Below are positions 35,417 through 49,850 of a stretch of 64,000 nt of DNA, piece by piece. The position numbers and the translations under genes were made by a program. Origin of the DNA: Combretum micranthum (Eukaryota > Streptophyta > Magnoliopsida > Myrtales > Combretaceae); assembly GCA_024138025.1 (NCBI GenBank), contig JAMXBD010000814.1:310001-374000 (forward strand), in the 5' to 3' direction. Numbering within the stretch: the stretch's first letter is position 1; the number at the start of each line of letters is the position of its first letter. The notes below the pieces were generated by a model. The model worked only from the letters and a program-made list of their open reading frames with translations. It had not been told where the DNA came from and searched no databases.

Positions 35417-36062
35417 CTCCTCTATGAGGTTGTATTCTCCGAACGTAGTAGTTTCTCATGTTAGAGCTAAGCATCTTACCTTTCCGGTCCCATGCATAGG
35501 AGAAGTAATGAAAATGAATTGTGACTTAATTTTATGTCATGCATGATCAATTTATGATTAAACTTCCAATTAGAGTTAAATTTCCAATTTAAGGTGATCA
35601 ACACAATTTTTGCACACATACAACAACATAGTATCGAAAAAAACATATTAATCAAGCTTGAACTGTTTCGATATGCTTATGATTTCTTGATCAAGCATGA
35701 AATTCACAACACATTCCCAAAATATTCTCACAAACAATTCCATTTTATCTTTTACCTAAATTATAATGCAGTAAATTACAAGCACAAAAAAGAATACAAA
35801 AAATATAAAGAAACACACTCAACCATTTGAAAATTCCTCAATCAAATAGTCTTCAGAAAAGGGGTGTCGTAAACTTCATTACCTAGACAAAAGAATACCT
35901 GAAATGAGTATTTTATAAAGATCTCATTTAATTTCTAACTCTATAAGTGTAAATTTGCCTTATTTTCTGGTTATAGGAAATTTCTAACTTAAAATGGCCA
36001 TAACTTGCTCATTTTAACTCGAAATTTCGCGTATAAGTAGTCGATCTTTACCTAGTTTGGAT
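35417..36062 (-). mobile_element. LTR D, segment 1 (partial, degenerate)
   Basis: From about 35590 this matches other minus-oriented copies from roughly 0.9-1.1 kb inside the LTR. The first 0.7 kb of LTR D, including TGTCACG, is absent. The simplest reading is that LTR A was inserted in LTR D and that the missing end lies to the left of the window. A decayed micro-ORF is recognisable at about 35838-35895, with indels. It ends at TGGAT (36058-36062), the target of LTR E. Confidence 0.65.
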
Positions 36063-39000
36063 TGTCACGCCCTGAGGGATACCCTAAACGTGGCAGTCCG
36101 ACGTACACAATATTAAAGCCTAAGAATGACTACCTTAGTCATGCAAAGGCTTCCATATCATGTATAAGGCATGCATCACAACCAAGGGATCGTATCGGAG
36201 GAGCGTTATTTACATTGATAATGATTAATTAGCAAGACATGGAGAATACTTATCATAAAACACAAACAGGGTTGAATACAATTCTTAAGGGCATACCCCG
36301 CCACTGTCTTCAAGTTAATATAAATACACTTCTTTGAAATTTCCAAACTAACAAAGCATACATTACATATAAAGAATCTTACATAGTAACTTCATCCTAT
36401 GTTCCTATTGCCTTCATAAGAGTTTAATATCCATCCTTGACTTTCTTAATGTCATGATCTTCAATTAAAGCCACGGGTATACTTGTTTCAACAAAATCTA
36501 TAAGAGTATAAGTTTACAACTAGCTTAGTGAGATATTCCTTTTCATTCGTATCATGATTTCAAATAAGTTCATTTAATCTTTCATGCATCTGCTATGCAT
36601 GCTATGCAATAATCACGCGATTGCACAAATATATAGTTATCTGGAAACCATATATAGAACGGATTTATCCCTTCGTATCGAAGGTTAGGGAATTGTTGAT
36701 GAAGATCCTTGATCTTCTACTGCTAGTCCCCAAGCCCCTGCCCAAAACGTTCGATTGGCTCAGCTCTGAACCTAGAGTCGCATTCCTCAAGCGATTTAGA
36801 TTATCTAGGAAGGAACATGGCTCGTGTCCCAGCACGATAACAACTAATCCAACTTGACACATAGGAGTAGCAGCTTTCCGAAAGAAATGTGACTCGACAA
36901 ATGCCATACGTGAACATTTTATTTTTCTTAAGTTAAACCTTATTAAGGTTTCTTATGGGCGATCAAACAATTTAACAAACATACAAATAAGTAAACAAAA
37001 CACTTAAACAAACAATTCGAAGTTACGATATTCTTAATTCTCATTTCATCACATAAGCATAGAATTACATATATACATATCCCTGAATTCCCCGTACATG
37101 TCTATTTTTATATTTCCTTAGTTTCCTAATGCTACTATTCTACAAGCACAAGCAAGTAACGAAATTAAAAAGAATAACTCACTCATCTATTTCACAATCT
37201 TCTTAGTTGTAATAATCCTCGGGAAGGAAAATCTCGTATTCCGAATCACCTAGTCAAAAGAAATACCTAGGATGAGTATTTCATATAAATTCTACTTAAA
37301 CTTTCTAACTCTATTTCACTATGCTAGTCAAAAATCGTATAGAATGAAATTCCAACTTAAAATGGCCATAACTTGCTCATTTTAACTTGGAATTTCGCAT
37401 ATAATTTATCGTTTCTACCTATTCGAAAAGATCTATCCATTTCTATGGTTATTTTGTCATATAAGGTCGTTTAGGTTCCGAAACCGTAAGGTACAAATTC
37501 ATCACGAAAATTGTAGTTTTCAAAACATAAATTTGCAAACTTTTCCTTATCCAAAAATACTTGTACCAAAAATGTAGATATTAGTATAGTTGGAAAAAAA
37601 TCCTTTAAATATATACATAGACTCATATTATACGTAAGATTCTAATGGTTTTGTCTCAACGATTATATTTCGTAAAACAATGTCTTGCGGTGTTAAAGAC
37701 TTATATCTTAACAATTTCTTTCCTAAGTGTTTTAAAAGAATTTCATAATTTTTTGAGTTAGTGTAAGCACATACTTATTTTGTTTTCTAATTTCTTTTCT
37801 AAAATAAATTTTCTCTTAGCTTTAGTCTTTTACAAATTTTACTTTTAGTGATAAAAATGAAGTTTTCAAGAGTTTTATTAAGTTATTGATAACTTATAAT
37901 AATTTGAGTTGTGTATATATATATATATATATTTTAAGAACTGACTTTGATAAGTAAGGCTTTTTCTCCTCATATTTTCATTTTCCAACTTCTTTAAAAT
38001 AAACTTTATTTCTAAAACTTAGTCTTTTAACTTTTTGACCGATTTTACTTGGAATGAAATAATGTTTTAATATTTTCTTAAGTTTTTTGATAATATCTAT
38101 TATTTTTTAAACCTCTACTGTTTTATTTTTTTATTTCTTTAAAAATGGGTATATTACTTAAACTTAGAAACCTTTATTTTTCTAAGTGAGTTTATAAATT
38201 AGTTGATGGATTTTATCTTAACTTCGAAAACTATATTACTTTTTAGTTTTTATTAAGACGTTGAAAAGATTCTAATCGTGAGCTTTTTTATGAAAAACTT
38301 GCATATCACATATTATTAATACTAAACCTTAGGTTGTCTATTATGAAAAGAGAATGTTGATTTTTTTAGTTAGTTCTTTGGAAAACCATTTTTGTTATTT
38401 CCTACGAAAATTCATGGTAAGTTTGGCAAGGAGTTGTAAAAAAATCATTTCTCCATGTTTTGTTGACAAAATCTTTATTTAGTGACAAAGTTACAAGATA
38501 AAAGAGTTTTATCACATTTTCTTTGTTAAAGAAAAATTTCCTCTAAACCTCTGTTGAGACAATATCATTATGGTTATGTATGTACATGAGCATGTAAGAC
38601 AATAAGAATATGAGGAAGATATCGGAAGCAAATAATAATAAGCAAGATAATAATAATATCAAGTATTAGGAACCTTAGCTTCATCAACACAACCCGAGAC
38701 TAAGAATAGACTAGTCCCAAAAGGAAAAAAAAAAAGAAGGAAAATTTTGTTTTGACTTGATAAGGACAAGTCTAAGACTAGAAAGACTAGTCTTAAAATA
38801 GCATGAAATAAATAAATAAATAAATTGTAAAGCATGAAAGTAAATAAATAACAAGTGAGCTTATTTGATCTAAAGAAATATATATACATAATATTATATA
38901 GAAATTATATTAGAGCAAATAATAACAACAACATAATAACAATAATGACATAATGGAAAATATAACATGAACAAAAACAAAACATGAACATATTATTGCT

Positions 39001-40398
39001 TCTTTAACTCTCATGAGTCTAAAAACATATACTAAGCTCATGCTAAGTTATATGAATCATGATGAGTATATATGAGAAGTTTTACCTAAGGCTGTGTGTT
39101 CGTTGAAGAGGAAAAGAAGTGGTTATAGTAATATGTGGAAAATGGTTTTGTGGAGAGAAGAGAGAATTTGAGAGAGAGATTTTGGAAGAGCTTTGATATG
39201 AAAATGAGTTGTGTTAAAGAATGAAGGAGGAATGAGGTATTTATAGAATTTTGGAGTAAAAATTAGATATAATTAAATAAAATGTAAAAGAAAATAAACG
39301 AGAGTGATGAGAGAGAGATGATGGATGACAATCTTAGGGAAAAGAGAGAGAAAAGTGATTAAAAATTAATTTTAGAAGAAAAGTTTAGTAATATGTGATG
39401 TAAAATTTTTATGGGAAAAAAATTGTAAGAAATAGGTATATAGGCTGTAAGAATAGATAGTAGAAAAAGTAGAGATGGATGAATACTAATAAATAGTAAA
39501 AATAGTACTATGAATAATAGACTAGACAAATAAAATGCCGATAGTAATAAAAATATGCGTAAACAAGTTATATCATATATTTTTAGATACTGAAAGATTT
39601 TGAAATTGATATTTTTGGATTTCTTATATTATTACGAGTTTAACGGTATCAATGGAATATTTTTACTGTTCTATGTATCAGGGCATGGTTTTCGAAAACT
39701 GATCCCATTTGGATCCTAAGGACACTAGAAATTTGCTAATATGATGTTTTTAAACTTTCCTAAATTATTCGAACTATTATAAAAAAATTATTTTACTTTC
39801 GTTATTTAGGGTCTAAGAGCGCGGGATTGCCGGATCTAAAACTCTAGGGTTTGTTGTAGACTTCGTTAATTTATAGGGTTCTAGTTTAACTTTCGGCTTG
39901 TTGATTTTATTCGTAAGATTATAAAATTTTAAGGTTTTTTCCATGTTATATTTTTTGTTCAACATCTATGGTTTATTTTATTTTATTTGTAATTATTTAA
40001 TATTTTTCAATTCTTAGGATCGTTTAACCAAGTCTAGGGTTATGGGTTGACTCAGTTTGACTTTTGGTGAAAATTGAAAATTGAAATTTTTATTCTAAAA
40101 TTCACCGAAAGATTTAAGGTCTTAGTATTTTCTTGTCGAGTGTTATTGGATATATCATCTTGATTTGTGTGTTAGGAATTGGATAAATGATATGATTGAT
40201 GTATGGATGTTGAATCAATTGATTGTTGGATTTTCCATTTTGTTTTGAGAGTTCTCTTCTTTTTAAGGTTAAGGATTTTCGTATTTGATCTTATTTAGAT
40301 CTTGGTTTTAACTTGGGTCGATTTTTAGGGTTTCAATTTTGGTGTTTTGACTTCTATGATTATTTTCTATGAATTAGGAAAAATTTCAGGGGTTTACA
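36063..40398 (-). mobile_element. Solo LTR E (4336 bp) inserted in LTR D
   Basis: On the plus strand it begins TGTCACGCCC and ends GGGGTTTACA, with perfect duplication TGGAT (36058-36062 and 40399-40403). The TATA box is at 39245-39238 and the donor-like site at about 39095-39085, both on minus. A long AT run lies at 37909-37932. No internal coding region is present. Confidence 0.92.
37203..37250 (-). other. Conserved LTR micro-ORF, copy E
   Basis: TTTCTTTTGACTAG is followed by GDSEYEIFLPEDYYN and TAA. The frame is closed by TGA two codons before the acceptor. A donor-like GTGAGT lies at 37182-37177. Confidence 0.5.
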
Positions 40399-40403
40399 TG
40401 GAT

Positions 40404-42580
40404 GGTCTATCCATTTCTAAAGTTGTTTTTAATTTTTGAGGTCATTTAAGGGTCAAAATGCTACTGTATAACCTACTCCTAGATTTTATTTTTGTGACTT
40501 TTTGCCATTTTTACATCTTACAAACCCTCTAAATTAATAAATATCAACTCCATACTTAGAAGATAACTCATGAATAATATTAACAGTTCAAAATACATGT
40601 ATGATCTTGGTGATGTTGTACAAGAAATTTTTTAATTTAAACATCTGTATGAAAAAACCAAAAATTCTAAGTTAATGAAAACATTGGCTTAAATGCTAAT
40701 GGAAATTCATATTTCATAAATCTCTGTAAGTATGTGATTTTAAGAGAAAATGATTTTTAAGTCATGAACTTTCCAATATTATTCTTATAACTAGTTATTT
40801 ATGAAAATATAAATGGAGGATCTTGTTTTTAAATTTTTTTCTTGAAACAAGATTTTCTTTACATTTTACTAACATGTTTGAAACCAATATTTTGCATAAA
40901 ATAAACATGGTTCAAAACTTTTATTTTGGCATGACAACATCCCTATGAAATTATTCATGTATATGGGCATAAAAACAATACTTTAGATTTCACAATCATA
41001 GATATAAATACAAAAATAATAAGGATCATAAAGATAGGAAATTAAATGTATGGGAGTCTTAGCTTTGGATCACGGCTCTTCGGGACTTAGAATGAATAAG
41101 TCCCCCTTAAATAACAAAAATAATTAAGAGCAAAACAAAAAAAAAAAGAAAAGAAAGCCTTAGAATTTTTTGACAAGGCATTCCCAAGACTTAGATTATG
41201 GACAAGTTCCCTTTTGTTTTGACTTGATTAAGGACAGGTCTAAGACTTAGATCATGAACAAGTCTCAAATAACAAGTAAATAAACAAATTGCAAGAGATA
41301 AAATAAGTGTAAGAAATAAATATTAGATTAGTGAGCTTATATGCTCAAATAGATATAAATATGTACATAACTATATTTATACATATAGATAGTTGGATTA
41401 GATGACAATAATATAGCAACATGAATTCAAAATTAACATGATCATGAGAACAGTTATTGATTTCATTTTAGCATTATCATTTCTAGCTTAATACATAATG
41501 AGGAGATCTTTATCCATGGATAATGCATTAAATACACATAATATCAACAAAGGTACTATGGGAAGTGTGTTTACCTTTAAAAGATGAATAAAATGAATGT
41601 GTTTAAGAAAAAAATAAAATGGCAGCAAGGATGATTCACTTTTAGTAGCAAAGAGAGGGAAAAAATACGAGAGAAATGGAGTGATTTTGATAAAGGTTGT
41701 AAGTTATGAGATGTAGGAATAAGTATATGTTTATATGGAGATGACTTGGTGATTAAAGAAGAAAATAAATTGATAAAAAAGAAAAAATGATGTTGTGGGG
41801 ATGTTCACATCCAACAAGGGAGAGGAAAAAAAAAAAGACAGGATTTGAGTGAAATTTGATACAAAGTGTAAAAGATAAGAGTGTGTGGATGCATCATGTA
41901 TTTATAGGGAAAAGGTGAGGGGGTTTTTTGTGCATAAAAATAATTAGAAAAGTTAAAAAAAGAGCTGCAATTTAGATGCTTGCAGATGTAAAAAGCTACC
42001 TTCTAAGAGAATGGAAAGAAGAAAAAAAATCAATTAAAAGTGCTAAGTCGACTTTTAACTAGTAATATATACATATAAGTTGTAGGCTTTTGTTTTACGA
42101 AAATATATGAAAATTATGAGAATAATATTGAAGTAAGAATTATAAAAAAATGAAATAAAATAGTTATAAATAGTAACCATAAATATCATATAAGTTACCT
42201 ATAGCGATAAAATAGGCATATATGAGATATATACGACGTTTTTATGACTCGAAAAATTTGCATATGACATTTTATGAACTTCTTAATATTTTTCTAGTAA
42301 AACTTGATTTTCATAAAATTTGTTCATTATTTTACGTATCGATAGTGGGATATGAAAACTGATCTCGTAAAGGTTCAAAACGATTGACTTTTTGATCAAT
42401 CTAATCTTTTTAGGCTTTATACTAATTTTACTAAACATCGTTTGAATTTATCTCGTTTTTATTGTTTTAGAATTTTAAGCACGGTCTTGCTGGATGTAAA
42501 GCTTATGCGTCCTAATTGGCTTTTAGGGCTTTCGATTGAGTTCTGGTTCTGAATTTACCTATAAAATATAGGGGTTTACA
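40404..42580 (-). mobile_element. LTR D, segment 2
   Basis: This is the remaining part of LTR D, ending ATAGGGGTTTACA at 42580. It is clearly diverged from the other copies; the CTAAGG-type unit near 41050-41200 is only partly recognisable. It abuts pararetroviral sequence directly, so D was probably inserted in that relic. Confidence 0.7.
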
Positions 42581-43671
42581 TAGATTATATTTAACAAAGT
42601 CATGTACAAGATGCTTAGAGAGACAAGGGGAACGATTTACCCAAAAGACTAGAAGCCAGAATAATTATAAATGGAAAAAGAATACGAATTCGATAGAAAC
42701 ATGAATTCTAAGATTAGAAGAAAGAATGGATAAGGTAGAAGAAAAAAAATAGAAGAAAAAATAGATCCCAAAGCAAGAAATAAAGGAATAGTAATAGAAG
42801 AAAAGATTGAGCAAGATACACAAACTATATTGGAAGATAACAAATAGACAACAAAGACATTTTTTAGAAAAGAAATAGATGATGAGTTAGGAATTTTAAT
42901 TCCAAATGTTAGAATAAAAGTTAGATTTCCATAGGAGAAGTAATCATAGAAACGGAGACACGGTAGATACAGGTTGTACAAATAACATTATAGATAGAAA
43001 AATCATACCAAATCATTTGATTACAGGAGTTCTTGAATATAAATGCACAAAAGCGGATGGGTTGACAACTTTTTGAATATTGTGAGATATTAGTAAAACA
43101 TAACATAGTAATGGAAACATCTCAAGGTTGGATATATGGGATACATGGTTCAAGAACATATGTAAGAGACGTGAATCTAAGAAAATATGTATGTATAATA
43201 GGATTACAAATTTTATTAAATGGCGATTTTGAATTTACATTGACACATAAAATAAATTATTTTCTTAACATCTCATTTGGTTCCTAGGATTTTAGAAAAT
43301 TGTTAATGTAAAAAACCAAGAGAATGCAAAGTTAAAAGAATAGACAATAAAGAAATAGTAAAATAGAACAAATAGAGATCAAATAATTAGATTTAGAATT
43401 ATATGAAGAAGTTGTAGAAAATTTTGGATTTCTTAACATTTGTAAATATAGTATAAATTATACAAAAGTTTACAATGTGATAGAAACAAGAGTTACATAA
43501 ATAGATCAGATAATAAGTGAATTAGAAAAAGAAGAAGCTTTAGGAGAAAATCCAATGAAATTATGGGAAAAGAATCAAGTTGTTTGTAATTTACAAATAA
43601 TAAATCTAGACATAGAAATTACGTCAAAGAAAATAAAGTGTAATAATCTAGATAGAAAAGAATGTGAGATG
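42581..43671 (+). pseudogene. Endogenous caulimovirid relic, segment 1 (protease region)
   Basis: This is decayed coding sequence on the plus strand. A retroviral-type aspartic protease active site (D-T-G-C-T, Asp codon at 42965-42967) is readable, preceded by a Lys/Glu-rich stretch of the kind found between coat protein and protease. Frames are interrupted by stops and indels. Together with segment 2 the family assignment is Caulimoviridae (plant pararetroviruses); the genus is not resolved. It is cut at AGATG (43667-43671) by LTR F. It is an old, non-functional genomic copy. Confidence 0.7.
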
Positions 43672-44260
43672 TGTCACGCCCTAATGGCACCCTAGTAGTA
43701 ATAAACAAGATACACTTGAATACTATTACTAGTTTACCTTATGAGAATAACAGAATTTTTATAAATAGGATCTTTCAGTTGCTTTGATAAAAATGACAAG
43801 TATATATAAGATATAAATTAGTAAATAACTGTCATCCCAAATTGAGAATAAAAATACCATTACAAACCATATCATTTCCTTAAAATCCTTCAAATACATA
43901 ACTAACGTTTCTAATGCAAGATACTTGTAACTAAAAATAGAAATATAATATTATCATGTACTATTCTTTAAGTTTTCAGCTTCTAACTTTTTATTGGGAC
44001 CATGCTCCTGGAGTAATGAGCCAAGGTCGCAAGGTGAACCTGAAAGGACTGTTGGAGTGTGAGCTAAACCACGAGCTTAGTGAATAACCATAACTTATTA
44101 CATAACACATAAGTTATTTAACAATCATATGAAATGTATTAATCAAACATATGTACAAATACAAGCCTGGATAACCCGGAATCCAAACAGGATGAAGATT
44201 TACGCCCTCCCATCGAGGTTGAAGATCACAATCTATGGCCTACCTACCCAGGAGAGACTA
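43672..44260 (-). mobile_element. LTR F, segment 1
   Basis: It begins TGTCACGCCCTAATGG and runs to GACTA, the target of LTR G. LTR F is a more distant relative of the other LTRs but shares termini, orientation of landmarks and the micro-ORF. Confidence 0.8.
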
Positions 44261-47200
44261 TGTAAACCCCTGCTTTCTAAGCCCTAAACCTTAAGCCGGA
44301 AAGTCTACCGGAGACCTTAAGTCAACCGATCTTGAGTAAAACCCTACAGTTTAGATCATGCAAACCCGAGTTCGTAAATCGAGGAGTCGAAAAATAATTA
44401 AAGTGTTTAGAATAGTCCGTAATAATATTTGAATTATTAAAAATATCAGATTGGTTCATTTTCGGCTTATTTCGAACCCGTTTGGATACTGCTTTGGAAA
44501 GCGTGTCCCGGGGCTCGGAAAATTAAAAATATATCTTTAATATTTTTAGACTCGTATTTTTATAAGGATTTCAAAAATATCAAGTTTAGAATTTTTCGGA
44601 TTCTAAAAATATCAGTTATAGCTCATATAAGCTTATTTTACTCTTACCGGTAACTTAATTGTTAAATTTCTAAAAATAATTTAATTGATTATTTTATTTA
44701 AATCATAAAAATTCTGCCACTTAATAAAAATATTTTTCTTAATTTATTTTATATATTTTCTTATTCAAAAAGCCACTTTAACCATCATCCAAGTACACAT
44801 ACATTATCATTACTACACATTATTATGTCTTCTTTTGCTTTTTCTTACACTTCCATTTCCCAAAATTGCAGCTGCCCATTCCCCATAAAATTAGCCACTT
44901 TTCATTATTTTTAATTATTTATTTGATATTTTAAAGTCTATTTTAAGTTAGAAATGGATGCAACTTGTTACACTTTCAAAAATACAAATTGGAATCAAAC
45001 CACCACACTCCCCCACACTCAAAATCACGACCAGCCCCTCCTCCATGCAGCTGTGGTTTTTTTTTTTTAAAAATTATTTAACACACATTTATCTCTATTT
45101 AAACATCTCATTCCTTTCCTCTTTCACCTTTACAAACCCTACATTTTTTCTCTCTTTTTCCCTCTCTTTTTCTTCTTCTTGCTTGTCTTCTTCACAAACA
45201 AGCTGTCCCCATTTTTCTTTCTTGCTTCCACATAATTTCTTGCAATATTTGAGGTAATCTTTCCCTTTTTGCTCTTATAAGATGTTCTAGGATGATACCA
45301 TGGATGTTTCATGCATCAAAGGACATTCCACAAGCTTAAAAGGCTATGGATGATGATGCCAAGAAGTGAAACACTCCTCTAGATGAAGATCTCTTTTGTT
45401 CTTAGTATTTTTTATATGGAAGGCTTGTTTATCTTCTTGTTTTTGTGATAGCTTGTAGATCTAGAGTTTTATCAAGCTTTAGTTATGTTTATGTGTAGAT
45501 CTAGAAGCTTAAGGCCTATACTAAGTTTTTCTTATGCTTTCATGGTTATATATTGAGTAGATCTTAGATTCAAGTTGGAATGAAAAAAGAAAAATTCGTA
45601 ACTTGTCAATGCCCTATTTTAAAACCCTCTTTCAAGTCTTAAAATGGAAGCTTTTGTTAAGAAAATGAAGGTTTGATGGATGTATATCATCAAGGCTTCA
45701 TCTTACAAGAATCAAAGTTGATTTTCAAAGTTTATTTTCAAAAACAAAAATTGTATTTTCGGATCAAGACAAAGATCCAAAATAAAAACATGTTTTCCAA
45801 CTCACAAATGAGGATTTTATTCAAGAAATGAAGGGTTCTTGAGATATAATATGTAATGGGTTGTTTTCCATGAGTTTTGATGAATTTTCTCAAGAGATAT
45901 GTCCAAAATAAATTTATGAAAATTCGGATCAAGACCAAGACCTATTTTTGGAACCCATCATTCAACTTTAAAATGAAGATTTAGACAAAAATATAAAGGG
46001 CTCTTATATAGATATCTTAAGGAATGAATTTTCATAAGTTTAAATGAGTTTTCCTAAAAGGTATTGCTTAAATCAAGTGCTTTGTAGAAGACAAAATTAG
46101 GTCTTGTTTTCATTGTAAATTTCAAAGTGGAAATTCGTAATTATGAGAGACCAATTTTGAAAACCTTCTTTTTGATCTCAAAACAAGTATTTTATATTGA
46201 AAATGGAATGCTTTGATGATACATAATATAGGAAAAATTATTTTCATTGAACTAAGTGAGTTTTAGTAAAGGAATTACTCAAAACAAGACAATGAGTTTC
46301 AACTTGTGAATTTCGGTTTTATGAATATGGATTCTTAGAAGTTTCTTTTGAACATTATGTTTGGGATTAGATAAGTATGTAATCTCTTAATTTTGTTTAG
46401 AGGATCTCCTTGCAAGTTTAGGACTAATATGAGTTAACCTAAGTAGTTAAATAGAGTAGATATGGCAATTTTTCACAAAGGCTCAAATCTGGAATTTTCG
46501 CAACCCTACTGTACAGTACGTTTCCGACCCTTAAATGACCTTAAATGTTTGAATTAACTTTAGAAATGGATAGCTCTTTCGAAGTAGGTATAAATCGGTA
46601 TATTATAAGCTAAATTCCGAGTTAAATGAGTTAGATATGACCTTTTTAAGTTAAGGATTCAACCTAGACGGAAATTGACGAACTTAGTAAATAAAATTGT
46701 TAAGTTTAATAGAACTTCTTGAGAGATACTCATTGAGGGTATTCTTTGTACCTAGGTGAATTGGAGGACGGGTTACCACTTCCCGAGGACTATTACGACT
46801 AGTGGAATTTTCACTTCATGGACAAGTGAGTTCATTTCTCAATTAATTATGCTCATTGGATGTGCTTGTAGTAGTAGTGGCATTAACTTAGGAAAAGATA
46901 AAATTGTGATTGAATGGTGATCTAAACTTGCATGAATGAACGATAAGTATATCGAGGCAAGCTTTGTTGCAATAATCTTGTATGAGCTAGTATAGATTTG
47001 GAATGTCTGAAATTGTATGGTCACTTTTAAATTATCTAATTAATATACCATGATTATATGAATAATTGTACATGCATATCACGTAATGAGTCACATATCA
47101 TTGTCGAGTATGCCTTTGGTGGGACAAAGGTGTATTTGGGAGGCAGCGGGTCTTTAATGAAGGGGATTAGGGTTGCATGACTTATGGACCACCCCATTCA

Positions 47201-47927
47201 AATAATGAAACTATGGTTGCATGACTTATGGACCAACATTAAAAATTGTGGTTGCATGTCTTATGGACCACCCCACTTAAGATTGGGACTATGGTTGCAT
47301 GTCTTATGGACCAACTTGGAATTGTAGTTGCATGACTTATGAACTACCCCAAACCCCGAATGGAGGGCGTAAATTCATTCACTTATGACTACCGGAAAGT
47401 CATATGCTTGTTGCTCATATGCTTGTGCATTCATATGGTTGCTTAATTATAACTTGCTTGTATAGATATTTTAGCTTGGTCGGGCATGTTACTTGAAGAA
47501 AATGAATCTCACTAAGCATTAGCTTATACCCCAACAGTTTTTGTTGCAGCGTTCCTATTTTTGGATGTTCCGAGAGGACATTATGTGCAGGTTTATCACA
47601 TGGAATTAAAGAGCTTTTGAGGAAGTCGGGACCTAGTGTAGGCGTGGACTTCTAGAAAATCTCTTTAATGTAATTCATATATTGTAAATGGAGCTAAACG
47701 ATGTAGACTCCTATTATTTTGGCGGGGGTATGCCCCCTTGGCTTTTGTAAAGTTAACTGTTTATCTTGATGTGATTTATATTCTTAATGCTATGTATGCT
47801 TTCTAGTTGTGAAAGTACACCTTACACTCGATATGTAAACTTATGGGATGACTAAGGTGGTCATACTTAAGTTTGAGTATTGCGTGTGGTGGACTGTCGC
47901 GTTTAGGGTACCCTTTGGGGCGTGACA
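44261..47927 (+). mobile_element. Solo LTR G (3667 bp), same subfamily as the intact Tekay
   Basis: It reads TGTAAACCCC to GGGGCGTGACA with perfect duplication GACTA (44256-44260 and 47928-47932). It is a near match over its full length to the Tekay 5' LTR (22668-26327) on the other strand, including the tandem GGTCCATAAG units (47165-47345). It therefore shows what the deleted Tekay 3' LTR once contained. Confidence 0.95.
46755..46802 (+). other. Conserved LTR micro-ORF, copy G
   Basis: TTTGTACCTAG is followed by GELEDGLPLPEDYYD and TAG; a donor-like GTGAGT follows at 46826-46831, giving a candidate exon of about 70 nt. Confidence 0.5.
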
Positions 47928-48506
47928 GACTAAGCTTTCAGGAAACAACAATACCCATTTTAATTGTCTCTTTGAATTTATTGTGTCTTATACAATTCAT
48001 TTCTTGTTTTAGCTTTAGAAACTCCACTGAGTGTTAGTCATTTCCAAGCAATACCATAAGCGACGTCTTTCATTTACCAGTTAGTTCCTATGGTATCAAC
48101 AGAACAAAGGTACTCTTGCGATTAACTAATAGCTTTCTTACCTAGATAAACCAAGCATTACCAGAGATCCGAAATACTAACACGCAGTAGGCTACCACTT
48201 ACTCAAATGATACTTTATGCAAAATATGCAATGCATGCATAATTATCTTTATGGTACCAGTAGTATTAATTAAATTGAAGGCGATCAACCAATGTACAGA
48301 CATTCAATCATGTTACACAAACAATATAATCATACATAATTCCGTTGTCATTATTATTAGAGTGACTTGGCAATCAATGTCTCATGCAACAAACAGTTCC
48401 CATAAACCCATACAGTACACTCAAGTTGTTATCTTTTATTTAAAGTTCGCTAAGTTACAAGCACATACAATGTGATAAGACTGAGTTACTGACTTGCTCT
48501 TGTTGG

Positions 48507-48554
48507 TCAATCGTAGTAGTTGTTAGGAAAATCCTCACAAGTACCTAAGTCACC
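48507..48554 (-). other. Conserved LTR micro-ORF, copy F
   Basis: On the minus strand CAATAG is followed by GDLGTCEDFPNNYYD and TGA. This is the most distant subfamily; it retains frame length, the P-x-x-Y-Y-D tail and a stop, but of the third type. The pyrimidine tract before the acceptor is poor here. Confidence 0.45.
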
Positions 48555-49833
48555 TATTGAGATGATTAATATATTCATTAATGTCACATAAACGATATGA
48601 TTAAACTCCTATGAATGTCTAAGCATCCTATCTTGTTGCTGGGTTTTCGTTTTATTACTATATTAGTTCTTTTAAGATCTTATGGTAATCAAGCATTAGT
48701 TCATATTTAATTTCAAGTTGTTTGTCTTGATTATGTTTGATACTTATATCTATCAATCGGGTATTCGAGAATTTGACATTTAGTTAGTTCATTTTCATAG
48801 TCATTATTGTTATGTTTGTATTATTTCTTATTTGACTTAGTGTAGTAACTCGTATTTATTTATTATTGTTTAGAATTATCGTTTTCTTTCGATTTATTTG
48901 ATATAATTTTCTCGTAAAGTAAAATATCCCTATATTCATAAATTTAAACTATTTAAATTTCCATTGTAGTCCATAGTCTAAAGGTATGTATTCAAATAAA
49001 CACTTAATAATTTTTAACTTTTCTTGTAAAACATATTAAATGCATCTATAACAATAATACAATTAGTAACATTAAGATGTGATAAATTTACAAAATCATT
49101 TTCAAAAATATCAATAATACTATCTTTTGGCTGAATAATAATAACAACAACAACAACAATTACAGTAATAACAATATAATATGTAGTAATAATTACGATA
49201 ATGACTAAAATATCAATAAAGTTTAATGATAATAATAATGATGATTTTCATAATAATAATGCTTGTAATATTCATCATACAATTTAAATTAATAATAATT
49301 CACAATTCCCTACCCATTAAGGTTAATATTAGTAGTAATATTACTAAAATAGCTTTAAGCTTAGCTTTTGGATTCTAATTATGAATATTAAATAAATAAT
49401 ATTTAAAAAATGATAATTCCATAAATATTATTAAGTTAAGTATTTTTAATGAATATTAGAAATATTAACAACTATAGTTGTAGAGCTTAATGGACTTAAA
49501 TTAATGATAGTGATTTATATCACTAATAATCCTTTCTTGATAATGTTAATATCACTAATTCATAAATACTTATGTCAATAATCTCATTATATATTACTTA
49601 AATACTCTATATTTATTAATACATAAAAAATTTTAATTTTAAACTCAATATTCAATAATTTCAATATTATATTACTAACAAATAATAATACTTAATAATA
49701 CATAAAATAAATAAATAAAAGTAATAACAGTACTAAAAATATTTATAAATATTAATTATTATATTATTAGTTTAATTAATTCGGTTTAATCTTTTTTTTT
49801 TATAAAACAAAGAAGCCGAGAGGTACACAAGGT

Positions 49834-49850
49834 GGAACACGCCGTGTTCC
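49834..49850. repeat. Perfect inverted repeat in LTR F
   Basis: GGAACACGCCGTGTTCC has 8-bp arms around one base and lies in an otherwise very AT-rich LTR. A related word, GGGAACACACGGTG, follows 21 bp later. It could be a protein-binding site; no function is known. Confidence 0.5.

Noticed and set aside
42649..42981. 110-codon minus-strand frame
   Set aside because: It is antisense to the pararetroviral protease region and composed of Ser/Phe/Leu from A-rich sense sequence; a shadow.
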